Of a stretch of 64,000 nucleotides of DNA, positions 1-10,100 are shown in pieces. This stretch comes from Cytophagales bacterium (GTDB lineage: Bacteria; Bacteroidota; Bacteroidia; Cytophagales; 172606-1), in the NCBI GenBank assembly GCA_030448185.1, contig JAUJNL010000025.1, forward strand, positions 1 through 64,000, written 5' to 3'. The notes beneath the pieces are model-generated. The model was not told the origin of the DNA, ran no database searches, and saw only the letters and a program-made list of their open reading frames with translations. The position numbers were made by a program, and so were the translations under genes. How positions within the stretch are numbered: position 1 is the first letter of the stretch; every line of letters starts with the position of its first letter.

Positions 1-184
1 AATCACTTTGCGGTAAGGGAGTAGTGTTCTGACGAACAGAAGTGACTTTCCAGATTTTTACCCCGCTGCCGGTCAGCAGTTTGGATTGTGAACTGAAGTC
101 TTCTTCAGCAGTATCTTCGCAAGCCGTAAATGATAACAATAATCCAAGAGCGAAAAAGGTAGAAATTTTGCGGAAGTAAAGCAT
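1..184 (-). CDS. N-terminus of a putative lipoprotein (partial)
   Basis: The reading frame starts with ATG at 184 and runs off the left edge, giving about 61 residues. It opens with a lipoprotein signal: a charged start (MLYFRKIS), a hydrophobic stretch and the lipobox SFTAC, so Cys21 or so would be lipidated. The mature part begins EDTAEEDF and continues with a hydrophilic stretch containing KIWKVTSV. Short Bacteroidota lipoproteins of the lipocalin-like type often have an nWkvt-like motif here, but too little is visible to name a family. Lipidation is inferred from the signal alone. Confidence 0.6.
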   Translation of the reverse strand, partial: MLYFRKISTFFALGLLLSFTACEDTAEEDFSSQSKLLTGSGVKIWKVTSVRQNTTPLPQSD

Positions 185-272
185 ATCTGGACAATGAATA
201 ACGGGTTCAGTCTACAGCTTTACAAAACCCGTGCCGTTTAGCATTGTCCCTGCACTCAATAATTGGGTACGA

Positions 273-1133
273 TTAAAAAGCTTTTAAGCTGATATCCAGG
301 CTGCGGATGGAATGCGTCAAGGCGCCCACCGAAATAAAATCAACACCGCTTTCGGCTACCGCCACAATCGTATGCTCATTGATGCCCCCGGAAGCTTCCG
401 TGGGAAAACGACCATTGATCAACTGTACGGCTTCCTGCATCAAGGCTGGCGACATATTATCCAACATGATGCGGAACACACCGCCGATTTTAAGTACTTC
501 TTCTACTTCGGCCAGATTACGGGTTTCGATGACAATTTTCAGGTCTCTATCCGTTTGCCGCAAATAGTCGTGCGTGGAACGGATGGCTGCTGTAATGCCC
601 CCAGCGTAGTCTACGTGGTTGTCTTTCAATATGATCATGTCAAACAAACCGTACCGGTGATTAAGGCCGCCACCAATAACTATGGCCCATTTCTCCATCA
701 TACGGAAGTTAGGCGTAGTCTTGCGGGTATCGAGCAGCTTGGCTTTGGTATGACTAATCATACTAGCCAGCTTGTTGGTGTAAGTAGCAATGCCACTCAT
801 CCGCTGCATGCAATTCAGAACCAACCGTTCGGCCTGTAGTATAGAACGGGCACTTCCGTTGACTGTTAGTCCAATATCGCCGGGTTTCACCAAGTCTCCA
901 TCTTTCAGTAGCGCGTCTACGTGCAAACTAGCATCCACTTCCCGGAAAATCATTGGGGCCAGTTCCATTCCGGCCAAAATACCAGAGTCTTTGATCAGTA
1001 ACCTGGCTTGTTTTTGGGCATTGGCAGGAACCGCAGCCAGAGATGAATGGTCGCCATCTCCAACATCTTCGCGGAGAGCACTATAGATAAATTGCCCAAT
1101 GGCCTGGGGAGTGAGATATGATAACTGCTGCAT
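273..1133 (-). CDS. nadC: Nicotinate-nucleotide pyrophosphorylase (quinolinate phosphoribosyltransferase)
   Basis: Converts quinolinate and PRPP to nicotinate mononucleotide, CO2 and pyrophosphate, the committed step of de novo NAD synthesis; cytosolic. The 286 residues match the usual family length. The N-terminal half holds the substrate-binding fold and RLVLNCMQRMSGIAT (103-117). Diagnostic motifs follow: LDTRKTTP (134-141), GGGLNHR (154-160) and LKDNH (169-173), which line the quinolinate/PRPP site in known structures. The C-terminal barrel ends with SGGINEHTI and SVGALTHS. The ATG at 1133 is the natural start. No nadA or nadB is next to it, so it looks like a lone transcription unit. Confidence 0.96.
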   Translation of the reverse strand: MQQLSYLTPQAIGQFIYSALREDVGDGDHSSLAAVPANAQKQARLLIKDSGILAGMELAPMIFREVDASLHVDALLKDGDLVKPGDIGLTVNGSARSILQAERLVLNCMQRMSGIATYTNKLASMISHTKAKLLDTRKTTPNFRMMEKWAIVIGGGLNHRYGLFDMIILKDNHVDYAGGITAAIRSTHDYLRQTDRDLKIVIETRNLAEVEEVLKIGGVFRIMLDNMSPALMQEAVQLINGRFPTEASGGINEHTIVAVAESGVDFISVGALTHSIRSLDISLKAF

Positions 1134-1248
1134 CGCACAAAAATAAGTCAGAACTGCGGATCTAGGTGTACAAATAATAGATCAAATGACGAATTCCGCT
1201 TATATGGAGTTTTGCTTATGAAATAATTGGTGAAAATTCTTATATCAG

Positions 1249-1726
1249 GTGCTATTGTATGGTCACCGCAATCCGCAAGGCATGGTCTACGATGCAGCTA
1301 CGAATCGTATATGGTCCGTGGAACATAGTCCCAAAGGCGGCGATGAGTTGAACCTGATCCAAAAGGGCAAGAACTACGGCTGGCCTAAAACATCTTACGG
1401 AATTAACTACGATGGAAGCGTACTGACCAAATTCAAAGAGATGGAAGGCGTGGAAAACCCTGTCCGTTACTGGGTTCCCTCCATTGGCCCCTGCGGTATG
1501 ACCATTGTAACCAGTGATAAATATCCTGACAGGAAAGGTAATTTATTGATTAGTGGCCTTCCGCCACCTGGCATGAGTTCAACTTTCGGATGCTCAATAT
1601 GTAACAAAGGAAAAGTTATTCCAGGATATTGGCCGGGTCCGGCACGTAGCCCAAAGTCCGGACGGATACCTGTATGCGATCACCGAAGGCCCGGGCTTAC
1701 TTTTAAAACTGACCTCTAAGCCCTGA
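1249..1726 (+). pseudogene. Fragment of a PQQ-type glucose/sorbosone dehydrogenase
   Basis: Only the C-terminal third or so of a six-bladed soluble aldose dehydrogenase (GSDH/YliI family) is left. The first frame reads YGHRNPQGMVYD, WSVEHSPKGGDELN and KNYGWPKTSYGINYDG, all hallmarks of this family around the PQQ site. After LLISGL near 1558 the frame is lost; the expected ending (VAQSPDGYLYAITEGPG, then LLLKLTSKP) is readable in another frame up to a stop at 1724-1726. No start or signal peptide precedes it, and upstream sequence shows no more of the gene. It is a truncated, frameshifted relic. Confidence 0.8.
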
Positions 1727-1793
1727 AATTGCTGAGAGAGACTCTAAGTTTCTAAGTTTGCTACTTGCACGTACAGCTTAACCCTAACCAGTC

Positions 1794-2276
1794 TTACAGT
1801 AATCCGGTTAACTTCGTTCCGGGGCCTTCCCCACTTTCATACCCTTCGTCAACCAATAGGTTTTTGCTTAGGGCAGCTTGTACGGCTAGTTGGTCGCAAC
1901 GTTCATTTTCCGGGTTGCCGGCGTGGCCTTTCACCCAGACAAACTTCACTCTGTGCTTTTGGTAAACGGTTAGGAAACGCCGCCAAAGGTCCGGGTTTTT
2001 GGTTTTAGCAAAGTTCTTTTTAACCCAACCCCACAACCATTTTTGCTCGACAGCATCTACCACATACTTGGAATCAGAATAAACGGTAACCTCATAGCCG
2101 GGCTCTTTAATGGCTTCCAACGCCACAATAACCGCTAGCAGTTCCATGCGATTATTGGTGGTCAGCCGGTACCCCTGCGCAAGTTCCTTACGGTGTTGCT
2201 TATATTTCATCACTACGCCGTACCCGCCGGGGCCGGGGTTGCCCTGAGAAGCACCATCGGTATATACAATAATCAT
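1794..2276 (-). CDS. rnhA: Ribonuclease HI
   Basis: Cleaves the RNA strand of RNA-DNA hybrids; acts in the cytosol on R-loops and primers. At 160 residues it has the standard bacterial length. The catalytic carboxylates are visible: Asp7 in YTDGAS, Glu45 in NNRMELLA, Asp68 in VYSDSKYV and Asp128 in NERCDQLA, with the catalytic His118 in WVKGHAGN. The basic handle region (WGWVKKNFAKTKNPDLW) is present. The start codon overlaps the stop codon of the upstream marC-like gene by 4 bases (ATGA), which implies translational coupling. Convergent with the dehydrogenase relic downstream. Confidence 0.97.
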   Translation of the reverse strand: MIIVYTDGASQGNPGPGGYGVVMKYKQHRKELAQGYRLTTNNRMELLAVIVALEAIKEPGYEVTVYSDSKYVVDAVEQKWLWGWVKKNFAKTKNPDLWRRFLTVYQKHRVKFVWVKGHAGNPENERCDQLAVQAALSKNLLVDEGYESGEGPGTKLTGLL

Positions 2277-2848
2277 GAGAGGCCTAAATTAGTTTTAAAC
2301 AACCGGATCGCAATAGCCAGCAGAATAATGCCGAAGACTTTACGCAGTACCTCAGTGCCACCCGTACCCAGCTTACGCTCCAGCCAATTGGAAGACTTGA
2401 GTACGATATAAACAAATACCAGGTTCAGCAGGATTCCAATCAGGATATTGACTGTGGCATACTCGGCCCGCAGCGAAATGATAGTAGTCATCGTGCCGGC
2501 TCCGGCAATTAGCGGAAAGGCCAATGGTACAATGGAAGACGTATCCGCATTGGTTTCGGGCCGGAAGATGTGCCGTCCCAGGATCATCTCCAGTCCGATC
2601 AGGAAGATAATGATAGCCCCGGCAATGGCAAATGACGCCACATCTACCCCAAACAGCCGCAGGATTGATTGCCCCAGGTACAGAAAGATGATCATAATAC
2701 CCCCGGCCGCCAGAGTCGCTTTTTCCGAACCAATTTTGCCCGTCCGCCTCCGCAGGTCAATGATCACTGGAATGGAGCCCAAAATATCGATTACGGAAAA
2801 TAAAATAAGCGTAACGGATAAAATCTCTTTCAGGCTAAACATAGACAA
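2273..2848 (-). CDS. MarC family integral membrane protein
   Basis: A 191-residue inner-membrane protein of the MarC/YchE/YhgN family (UPF0056), whose function is unknown despite the old link to antibiotic resistance. The family signature near the N-terminus is seen as SVIDILGSIPVIIDL (18-32), and a second conserved stretch is VPLAFPLIAGAGTMTTII. About six hydrophobic segments can be drawn across the length, as expected. It ends with a 4-base overlap with rnhA, forming a two-gene unit. The call to family is firm; no substrate can be assigned. Confidence 0.9.
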   Translation of the reverse strand: MSMFSLKEILSVTLILFSVIDILGSIPVIIDLRRRTGKIGSEKATLAAGGIMIIFLYLGQSILRLFGVDVASFAIAGAIIIFLIGLEMILGRHIFRPETNADTSSIVPLAFPLIAGAGTMTTIISLRAEYATVNILIGILLNLVFVYIVLKSSNWLERKLGTGGTEVLRKVFGIILLAIAIRLFKTNLGLS

Positions 2849-2849
2849 G

Positions 2850-2966
2850 TCAATGGTAAATGTTGAATGCTAAAGGCTACATGAGGAATAAACAAGCGAA
2901 TGAAAGTAATAGCCAACCCAGCTCTGCAATAATCCATTTAGCATTTAATACTTAGCATTTAGCATT
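2850..2966. repeat. Intergenic palindromic repeat (ATGCTAAATG family), copy 1
   Basis: Between marC and the aminotransferase two arms face each other. The left arm (2851-2872) carries TAAATGTTGAATGCTAAAGG and the right arm (2935-2965) carries CATTTAGCATTTAATACT followed by TAGCATTTAGCATT. The arms are imperfect reverse complements. The right arm runs into the 3' end of the aminotransferase, whose last codons and TAA stop are read from a repeat unit. Similar copies lie at 4020-4112, 41707-41757, 45541-45695 and 63403-63531. Confidence 0.7.
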
Positions 2967-4017
2967 CTTTTAGAAACTCCTTCAGTATGGCTATTTCTTC
3001 GCGGGTAATGGCCGGGAAGTTGGCAATCCGGAAGGTGGAACTTTTCCAATCGCCGTAACCATTGCCCAATGTAATGCCACGCTGTTTAGCCTTTTCTTTG
3101 AGGTCCGTTACCCGGTTTGGCTCCGTGGCTACGGTAATCACCGTATCCGAACGTACGCCAGCACTTTGCACCAAAGGTTGCATCGCTGACTGTTGCCCCA
3201 GAAAAGCATACCATTCGGCTGCCTGCTGGCGAATGCTTTTTTCAATTACTTGGATAGATTCTCTCATTTCCATCACCCGCATCAGCAGATAGATACCCAG
3301 CACGTTGGGTGTATAAGGCGTCTGGTATTGCACAAAATTTTCGTGGACGAAAAGCAGGCTGTTATAATAGGTACGGTCACCGATTTGCCTGGCCCTTTCA
3401 ATGGCTCTGGGCGAACAAATCATTATACCCAGTCCGGGAGGAAGTCCGAAGCACTTTTGTACGGAGCCCAGCCATACATCGGCGGTAGTAAAGTCAAGGG
3501 CAATTCCTCCGAGTGAAGAAGTGGCATCCACAGCAATCAGTGGAGCCGGATACCGCTTCCGCAGTTGGCGCATCACCTCATTTCTTACCTGCGTACCGTT
3601 GGAGGTTTCGTTTTGGGTCAGGCAGACCACTTCCGTATTTTCCGGAATAGCAATTGTTTCTACTGGTAATGATTCTTCCAGCTCGAACCTTTGCCCGGCT
3701 GCTTGCGGATGAATTTTGCGGGCATACTCCAGCCATTTCTTCCCGAAAGCCCCGTTGTACAGATGAAAACTCTTTTTGGTAGTCAGTGACTGAGACACTA
3801 TTTCCCATCCTTCCGTGGCCGAGGAGGTAAACATCACCGAATACCCTTCCGGCACGTTCAACTTCTGTTTTATCCCTTCGATGGCTTTCCGGCAGATTTC
3901 CATAAAGCTGCTGCTCCGGTGGTTGAGCTGCACAATGCCTTCGTCGAAAGCATCGAGCATGAATTCCCGGACCTGCGGATATACTTTAGAGGGACCCGGG
4001 TAGAAGGTAATGTCCAT
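2959..4017 (-). CDS. Class V aminotransferase (phosphoserine / alanine-glyoxylate aminotransferase-like)
   Basis: A PLP enzyme of 352 residues. N-terminal features are YPGPSKVYP (6-14) and NHRSSSF (32-38), the substrate loop. TSSATEG (64-70) binds the cofactor phosphate, QNETSNG (135-141) is the usual conserved turn, Asp164 in AVDATSSLGG should contact the pyridine nitrogen, and Lys188 in GSVQKCFGLPPG is the Schiff-base lysine. The family contains SerC and serine-pyruvate/alanine-glyoxylate enzymes; the NHRS loop with QNETSNG fits either a divergent SerC or an AGT-like enzyme. No serA or serB is adjacent. The final codons read KEC and the stop lies inside an intergenic repeat unit. Confidence 0.85.
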   Translation of the reverse strand: MDITFYPGPSKVYPQVREFMLDAFDEGIVQLNHRSSSFMEICRKAIEGIKQKLNVPEGYSVMFTSSATEGWEIVSQSLTTKKSFHLYNGAFGKKWLEYARKIHPQAAGQRFELEESLPVETIAIPENTEVVCLTQNETSNGTQVRNEVMRQLRKRYPAPLIAVDATSSLGGIALDFTTADVWLGSVQKCFGLPPGLGIMICSPRAIERARQIGDRTYYNSLLFVHENFVQYQTPYTPNVLGIYLLMRVMEMRESIQVIEKSIRQQAAEWYAFLGQQSAMQPLVQSAGVRSDTVITVATEPNRVTDLKEKAKQRGITLGNGYGDWKSSTFRIANFPAITREEIAILKEFLKEC

Positions 4018-4019
4018 GA

Positions 4020-4112
4020 AATGTTAAATGTTGAGTGTTGAATGCTAAATGTTTTTGGCGTGGGACTGCAAACCTCATTTAACCTTTAGCATTTAAAATT
4101 TACCATTTACAA
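4020..4112. repeat. Intergenic palindromic repeat (ATGCTAAATG family), copy 2
   Basis: Left arm at 4022-4050 contains TTAAATGTTGAGTGTTGAAT then GCTAAATG; right arm at 4076-4112 contains CATTTAACCTTTAGCATTT and TTTACCATTTAC. They can fold back on each other over a loop of about 25 bases. The right arm encodes the last residues of aroQ (VNGKF) and its TAA stop, so the repeat reaches into the coding sequence. Confidence 0.7.
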
Positions 4113-4518
4113 AGTATTCCACTGCCAGGCGGTAGCTTTCCATCCCGAAACCGCAGATCACGCCTGCGCAGTTCTTGCTCAGGTAGCTGTGGTGCCGGAA
4201 TGCTTCCCGGGCATACACATTGGATATATGTACTTCGACCACCGGTGTCGTAATTGCGGCAATGGCATCACCCAGTGCTACCGAGGTATGCGTATAGCCA
4301 CCGGCGTTAAGAATAATGCCTTCGTACGAAAAGCCGGTTTCGTGCAGTTTATTGATCAGTTCGCCTTCTATATTGGACTGAAAATAGGATAAGTTGGCCT
4401 GCGGGTAGTTGGCTTTCAGTTTTTCGAAATAGGCATCAAAGGACTTGTCTCCGTAAATGCTTTTTTCCCGGATACCCAGCAGATTCAGGTTCGGGCCGTT
4501 AATTAGTAACAGATTCAT
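4093..4518 (-). CDS. aroQ: Type II 3-dehydroquinate dehydratase
   Basis: Dehydrates 3-dehydroquinate to 3-dehydroshikimate in the shikimate pathway; cytosolic dodecamer in known members. The 141 residues match the class. Motifs: INGPNLNLLGIRE (6-18), the catalytic Tyr22 on the flexible lid (SIYGD), FQSNIEGELI (46-55), ILNAGGYTHTS (69-79) with the substrate-binding Asn71, VEVHISN (95-101) with His97 and FRHHSYLS around Arg108. No other aro gene is adjacent. The C-terminal codons overlap an intergenic repeat. Identification is firm. Confidence 0.97.
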   Translation of the reverse strand: MNLLLINGPNLNLLGIREKSIYGDKSFDAYFEKLKANYPQANLSYFQSNIEGELINKLHETGFSYEGIILNAGGYTHTSVALGDAIAAITTPVVEVHISNVYAREAFRHHSYLSKNCAGVICGFGMESYRLAVEYFVNGKF

Positions 4519-4726
4519 GTACAGCCATTAAGTGGGGCCGTGAAATTAGCCATAAAACCGGGAAAAAACCCGAAGACCAATAAATGTTGGATTTAACAAG
4601 GAATGCAGAAAAATGTACTGAAGACGGGAGAAGTCTCCTCGAAGTAGCATGGATGATACTATCGAATAATGTTGTATTAAAATTTAATCCTTCGTTATTT
4701 ATAATTACTTGTTCGATATCCGACAT

Positions 4727-5599
4727 TCAGCCGGCTTTTCCCCGTACGGCCTTTTCAATCTGGTTCCACATTTCGTCGGGCACCACATCTAATCCGGAAA
4801 ATTCCCCGGCTCCCGCTAACCATTCACCACCGTCAATGGTGACGACCTCGCCGTTTACGAAGGCCGAAAAATCAGACATTAAATAGGCTGCTAAGTTAGC
4901 TAGCTCCTGATGCTCACCCGTTCTTTTCAGCGGAATCCGGCTAATGGGATCAATTTTCTGAGCCACAGCGGGAGGTAAAGCTTCCTTGGGAAATAATCGT
5001 TGCCAGGCGCCTTCCGTCGGGAACGGTCCGGGGGCGATGGCATTGGAACGGATACCATACTTAGCCCATTCAACCGCCAATGAACGGGTTAAGGCCAGTA
5101 CGCCGGCTTTGGCACAGGCAGAGGGTACTACATAACCGGAACCCGTCCAGGCATACGTGGTGACAATATTGAGAATTGTGCCGGGCTGTTTCTTGGCAAT
5201 CCAGTCTTTGCCCAGCGCCAGCGTACAGTTGTACGAGCCCCGCAGGACAATATCCACAATCACATCAAAGGCCTTAGGCGAAAGCCGTTCAGTAGGGCTG
5301 ATAAAGTTGCCGGCGGCATTATTCACCAGGCCATCGGCGCTGCCAAACGTTTCGACGGTAGTGGCCAACATTTTTTCTACCTCGCTGTAATTGCGTACAT
5401 CACACGCAACGGGTAGTACTTTACCCCCGGTTTCCTCGGCCAATTCTTTCGCAGTGCCTTCCAGCACGTCCAGTTTGCGGCTGCTGATTACGACGTTTGC
5501 GCCGAGTTGGAGAAAGTACCGGGTCATGGATTTGCCCAGGCCGGTGCCGCCGCCAGTTACAATAAAGGTCTTTCCCTGCAGGGCGTTTTCCTTTAACAT
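4727..5599 (-). CDS. Short-chain dehydrogenase of the 2,4-dienoyl-CoA reductase type
   Basis: An NAD(P)H-dependent Rossmann-fold enzyme of about 290 residues. TGGGTGLGKSM near the N-terminus is the TGxxxGxG dinucleotide motif, SSRK suggests NADPH preference, and NNAAGNFI is the NNAG-equivalent. The usual YxxxK catalytic pair reads SACAK (in VPSACAKAGV), so the Tyr is replaced, as in mitochondrial/peroxisomal 2,4-dienoyl-CoA reductases. A role in beta-oxidation of unsaturated fatty acids is the best inference. I prefer the start MLKENALQGK at 5599, where homologues begin; in-frame ATGs at 5617 and 5644 are possible. Confidence 0.85.
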   Translation of the reverse strand: MLKENALQGKTFIVTGGGTGLGKSMTRYFLQLGANVVISSRKLDVLEGTAKELAEETGGKVLPVACDVRNYSEVEKMLATTVETFGSADGLVNNAAGNFISPTERLSPKAFDVIVDIVLRGSYNCTLALGKDWIAKKQPGTILNIVTTYAWTGSGYVVPSACAKAGVLALTRSLAVEWAKYGIRSNAIAPGPFPTEGAWQRLFPKEALPPAVAQKIDPISRIPLKRTGEHQELANLAAYLMSDFSAFVNGEVVTIDGGEWLAGAGEFSGLDVVPDEMWNQIEKAVRGKAG

Positions 5600-5822
5600 A
5601 GGTTGGGTGTAATGCATAATTTTTGTTGAATGTGGATTGAACAATTTATAGCACAGAAACAGTTACAGGATCAGTAATGAGTTAAATGCAAGCTTTTTAC
5701 GCGAATCGGATTGTTTTTATGTATTTTGCCCGAAAAATGGCGTATAGTTCATCTTTATTAATTGTCTGACGTACACTTTATCGGAGAACCCATTAAAAAA
5801 GTATAAAATCAGGTTTATTTAT

Positions 5823-6812
5823 ATGAATACTGTAATTAAAACAACGTTTCCCTTACTGATATGGATCGCTTTATTGTCGTCCTGCGTCACGGCCCGGCGA
5901 CATGATGCCTTACTGGCCCGCTACAATTCCTTGGCGGCTGACAGTGCCCAATATCAGCAGCAACGTAAGTCCTTTGAGGAAGAAAAGCAAAGACTCGACG
6001 CCCAGATTGCGGATCTGACGAAAGAAACTGAGAAGCTGAAAGCCGACAGTGCCCAGACTGGTCAGATCTATCGCCGGAATAAAGCCTTGCTGGATGATCT
6101 GTTTGAGAAATACGAAAAACTCGATAAGTCTTACAACCAGTTGTTATCGAATAGCGCTGCCGAAGCCGGAACCCTCTCCAAAAATCTTTCGCAGAAGGAA
6201 AAAGACCTATTGGTAACCGAGCAAAACCTGTTAGCCACCAAGGCCCAAGTGGATAAGTTAAGCCTTGATTTGCAGGCCCGCGAAAAACGGGTGGAGGAGT
6301 TGGAAAAAGTACTGGCGGATAAGGAAAAAGCCGTAAATGATCTCAAAAGCCGGGTAAGCGGTGCTTTACTTGGGTTTAAGGACAGTGACTTAACGGTAGA
6401 TGTCCGTAACGGCAAAGTATACGTTTCACTGGCCGAAAAACTCCTTTTTAAATCGGGTAGTTATGCGGTAGATGCCCGTGGCGCGGAAGCCCTGAAAAAA
6501 TTAGCGGGTGTACTCAAGACCCAGCAAGATGTAAATGTGCTGGTGGAAGGCCATACGGATGATGTACCAGTAGCCGGCGGTATTCCCGGCATTGATGACA
6601 ACTGGGACCTAAGTGTAATGCGGGCCACTTCCATTGTAAATCTGCTGACCAAAGAGGGCGTGAACCCAAGTCGCCTAACTGCCGCTGGCCGCGGGGAATT
6701 TGTTCCGGTTGCTACCGGCAAGACTCCCGAAGCCCGCCAGAAGAACCGCCGTACTGAAATTATTCTCACCCCTAAACTCGATGAACTCTTCCAGATTCTG
6801 GGAAGCAATTAA
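5823..6812 (+). CDS. OmpA family lipoprotein with coiled coil
   Basis: A 329-residue cell-envelope protein. The N-terminus is a lipoprotein signal ending LLSSC, so Cys21 would be lipidated. Residues about 30-175 are rich in Glu, Lys, Leu and Gln with heptad character and should form a long coiled coil. The last 110 residues are an OmpA/MotB peptidoglycan-binding domain: LFKSGSYAVDARG, then LVEGHTDDVPV, and the closing NRRTEIILTPK. It probably anchors the outer membrane to peptidoglycan. A strong terminator follows at 6863, and the gene stands alone on the plus strand. Confidence 0.9.
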   Translation: MNTVIKTTFPLLIWIALLSSCVTARRHDALLARYNSLAADSAQYQQQRKSFEEEKQRLDAQIADLTKETEKLKADSAQTGQIYRRNKALLDDLFEKYEKLDKSYNQLLSNSAAEAGTLSKNLSQKEKDLLVTEQNLLATKAQVDKLSLDLQAREKRVEELEKVLADKEKAVNDLKSRVSGALLGFKDSDLTVDVRNGKVYVSLAEKLLFKSGSYAVDARGAEALKKLAGVLKTQQDVNVLVEGHTDDVPVAGGIPGIDDNWDLSVMRATSIVNLLTKEGVNPSRLTAAGRGEFVPVATGKTPEARQKNRRTEIILTPKLDELFQILGSN

Positions 6813-6862
6813 GCTTAAGAGATTGGGTGTTATATACCCTGATTGCCTAATGACCTAAAGCA

Positions 6863-6896
6863 AAGAAGCGAATCTGACCGGTTCGCTTCTTCTTTT
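6863..6896 (+). terminator. Intrinsic terminator of the OmpA lipoprotein gene
   Basis: A perfect 10-bp stem, AAGAAGCGAA (6863-6872) with TTCGCTTCTT (6882-6891), a 9-base loop and a following CTTTTT tract. It lies 50 bases after the stop codon. Confidence 0.85.
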
Positions 6897-7189
6897 TGAG
6901 ATGGTTTGTGCCATTACGTTCTTGTATTCGAAGCAAGATAGCCGCCAGCCATTGACCAGGTTACTTTATTGAGCCATCATCTGCCCTAAGCCGGCAATAA
7001 CAGGCCTGGCAACAAGTGTTTCGGTAGATAGGGCTCACCAAGGCAACAGATACACTTATACTAGTCTGACAGCTAATATTACACTGCTTAGGTTAAGGGA
7101 GAATTGGCTTAGGAAGGATAAGCATACTGGTGCTTTCTTGTCTGTTTGAATAGAAGCTATAGGCAAGACCAACTACCCGTAAGCCAGCT
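6897..7189. other. Intergenic stretch without recognised gene
   Basis: About 290 bases between the OmpA terminator and the Ig-repeat gene. I see no open frame with family similarity, RNA or repeat. It probably holds the promoter of the giant gene, but no convincing -7/-33 pair was found. Confidence 0.4.
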
Positions 7190-10100
7190 ATGCTGAAGGT
7201 ATTTTTTCATTTATTTTTTAAAGCTGTATTTCTAGGTATTCTATGCACATTTCCGGTAGTATTACGCGGACAAGATCATGCTGTCCATTCCCATCATTAT
7301 CCGGACAGCAGCAAAAATAAAGCGGAACTCCTGTGGCACAATACGTTTCTTCCCCAACTCAGCGAGGCAATCAGGGAGGCAACCCATGCCGGACAAGAAG
7401 AAATCGACCGCTATCTGATGTATGTAAATCCACAACTTCAACTCTATCTGCGGGAGTTTTTTGAAGGAGTAGTTCAGGGGCGGGTCAACGAAACCAATAT
7501 ACCAATCCTTGTCAGTGAAAAAGCGGCTAGTTACATAATTGGCTATACTGACTTCGCTAAGCAAAGCCGATCCGCCTTGTTTCAAAACCGCCCCAATCCT
7601 ACCCATTCCTCTTCGCGTTTTCTAACGCGTACAGACGGAGACGTAGCACCGCTGGGGAAAGATAGAGATATATTGCCGCTGGGAGCAAACGAGCCCTGTA
7701 CCAATGTTGACTTTGAGGAAGGTACTACCCGCGGCTGGAATGGCTGGCTGGGAAGAGCATCAACTACCCCGGACCCAACCAGTCTGACTTCCGGTTTTTT
7801 TGCCGCCCACCATACCATTATGACCGGGGGCTATGACCCTAATATAGGTGCTCAACTGCCAACGGTATGTCCGGGAGGCGCTTACTCGTTGCGGCTGGAA
7901 AACACGGAACTAAAAAAGGTAGGTGGAGATGCCTCCCGGATCAGTCAGACGTTCAGGGTTACCTCGGCCAATGCAAATTTTACGTACAAGTACGCCGTGG
8001 TACTGGAAGATCCGGGTACGGATCATACAGATGAGGAGCGGCCTTATTTCAAAGTACGGCTGCTCAACCAGCAAGGACAAGAAATCGTCTGCGGGCAGTA
8101 CAGTGTAATGGCCAAACCTCCGATTGAGGGATTTGAGCAGATTGGAAACTCTAATGTCTACTGGCGCAACTGGACGGCAGTTTCCATTCCGCTATCTGCC
8201 TATATCGGGCAGAATGTAACCATTGAATTTACGGCCTCTGACTGCGCCAAAACGGGACATCTGGGCTATGCCTATATTGATGGCTCTTGTTTTCCGCTAA
8301 AGATTGATGCTCCCTATACTATAGTTTGCGGACCGGAAGGCGTTCCGCTGACAGCTCCGACTGGTTTTGCATCTTACCGGTGGGAAGGACCGGGTATAGT
8401 GGGTGATCCGGAGGAAAGGGGTATACGAGGCAACCAACCCGGAACGTACCGGGTAACCATGACCTCGGTTTCCGGGGCTCAGTGTCAATCCGTACTGGCT
8501 GTTACCTTAGGGGTTAACACTGATATTACTGCGGGTCCCGACGTAGCGGTTTGTTCCGGTGAGTCTATTCAGTTACAGGCTAGCACTGGTCCAGATTGCC
8601 GGTGGAGTCCGGCCACTGGTTTAAGCGACCCCACGAGTCCTAATCCCATTGCCCGGCCTGATAGTACCACTACCTATACGATAAGTTCCTGCGGGGTAAC
8701 CGATCAGGTAACCGTATACGTAAAGCCTTCCCCGGTAACGCTTGTTTCGGAAGACGTTACTATATGTCCGGGTAGTTCGACTATCTTAACTGCCAGTGGG
8801 GCCGATAGTTACAGTTGGTTTCCGGCTACGGGACTAAGCTCCACTACCGGCGCCACCGTGGTGGCTTCTCCAACAGTTACCACTACCTATACGGTAACGG
8901 GAACAGCTGCCAATGGCTGTATCAGCACCACTACCGTAAAGGTTACGGTAATAAGGGTTACTATACCTCCGCAAGCAGCCATTTGCCAGGGAGGATCAAC
9001 CACCTTAACTGCGAGTGGGGCGGATAGCTACAGTTGGTTTCCGGCTACGGGTCTAAGCTCCACTACCGGGGCCAGCGTAGTAGCTTCGCCTACCATTCCA
9101 ACTACGTATACAGTCACCGGGGAGAGGAATGGCTGTATTACTACGGCTCAGGTGACGGTTGCCATTAACCCCCCACCAGCACTTAGCATAAGCCCAAGTA
9201 CCATCATCTGTGCCGGTAGTTCGACCAATCTAACCGCCAGTGGGGCCAGTACGTATATCTGGTCACCAGCTACGGGTTTAAATACAACTACCGGCGCCAG
9301 CGTAGTAGCTTCGCCGGCATTTACTACCACCTATACCGTAACGGGCCGGAGTGCGGGCGGATGCATTAGCACGGCCACCGTAACCGTAACTGTTAATCAA
9401 CTGCCGGCTTTGTCCGTTTCCAGTAGCCGCACCATCTGCGCGGGCAGCTCAACTACCTTAATTGCCAGTGGGGCCAGTACGTACAGTTGGTTTCCGGCTA
9501 CGGGATTGAATACAACTACCGGGGCCAGCGTAATTGCCACTCCGGCTACCACGACTACCTATACCGTAACGGGCAGAGGGGTCAATGGTTGTATCAGCAC
9601 CGCTACAGTTACGCTTACGGTTCCTCAAATAATTGTATCCCCCAATACTTCTACTTGTCAGGGTAGCCCCGTGATTCTCTCGGCCAGTGGGGGAGCCAAC
9701 CGGTATACCTGGTCACCAGCTACCGGGCTCAGCTCTATGGTTGGTTCCTCAGTGACAGCCCGCCCAACTGTCTCTACTATCTATACCGTCACTGGCCGAC
9801 ATGCCAACGGCTGCATCAGTACGGCTAAGGTTACTGTAGATATAACGCCAAGGCCGGTCGGTGCTACCATGTCAAACCCTATTGTGGCAGGTGTTTTAGG
9901 TCAATGCGATAATTTTTCCGATACTCAGCGTAATGTTACTTCTAACTGCTTCGGAAATGATTTTGGTCAGGTCAGTGATGATATTTTCTATGTATTTACC
10001 CTAAATACCCGTTGTGAAGTAGAACTTTCACACTGCAATTCGGGCTTTGACACGTATCTGCATTTACTTGACTCACACGGAAGTTTGCTTGCTTTTAATG

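Noticed and set aside
312-839. A 175-codon open frame on the plus strand across nadC
   Set aside because: It is antisense to a firmly identified nadC and has no family features; its openness follows from the codon pattern of the real gene.
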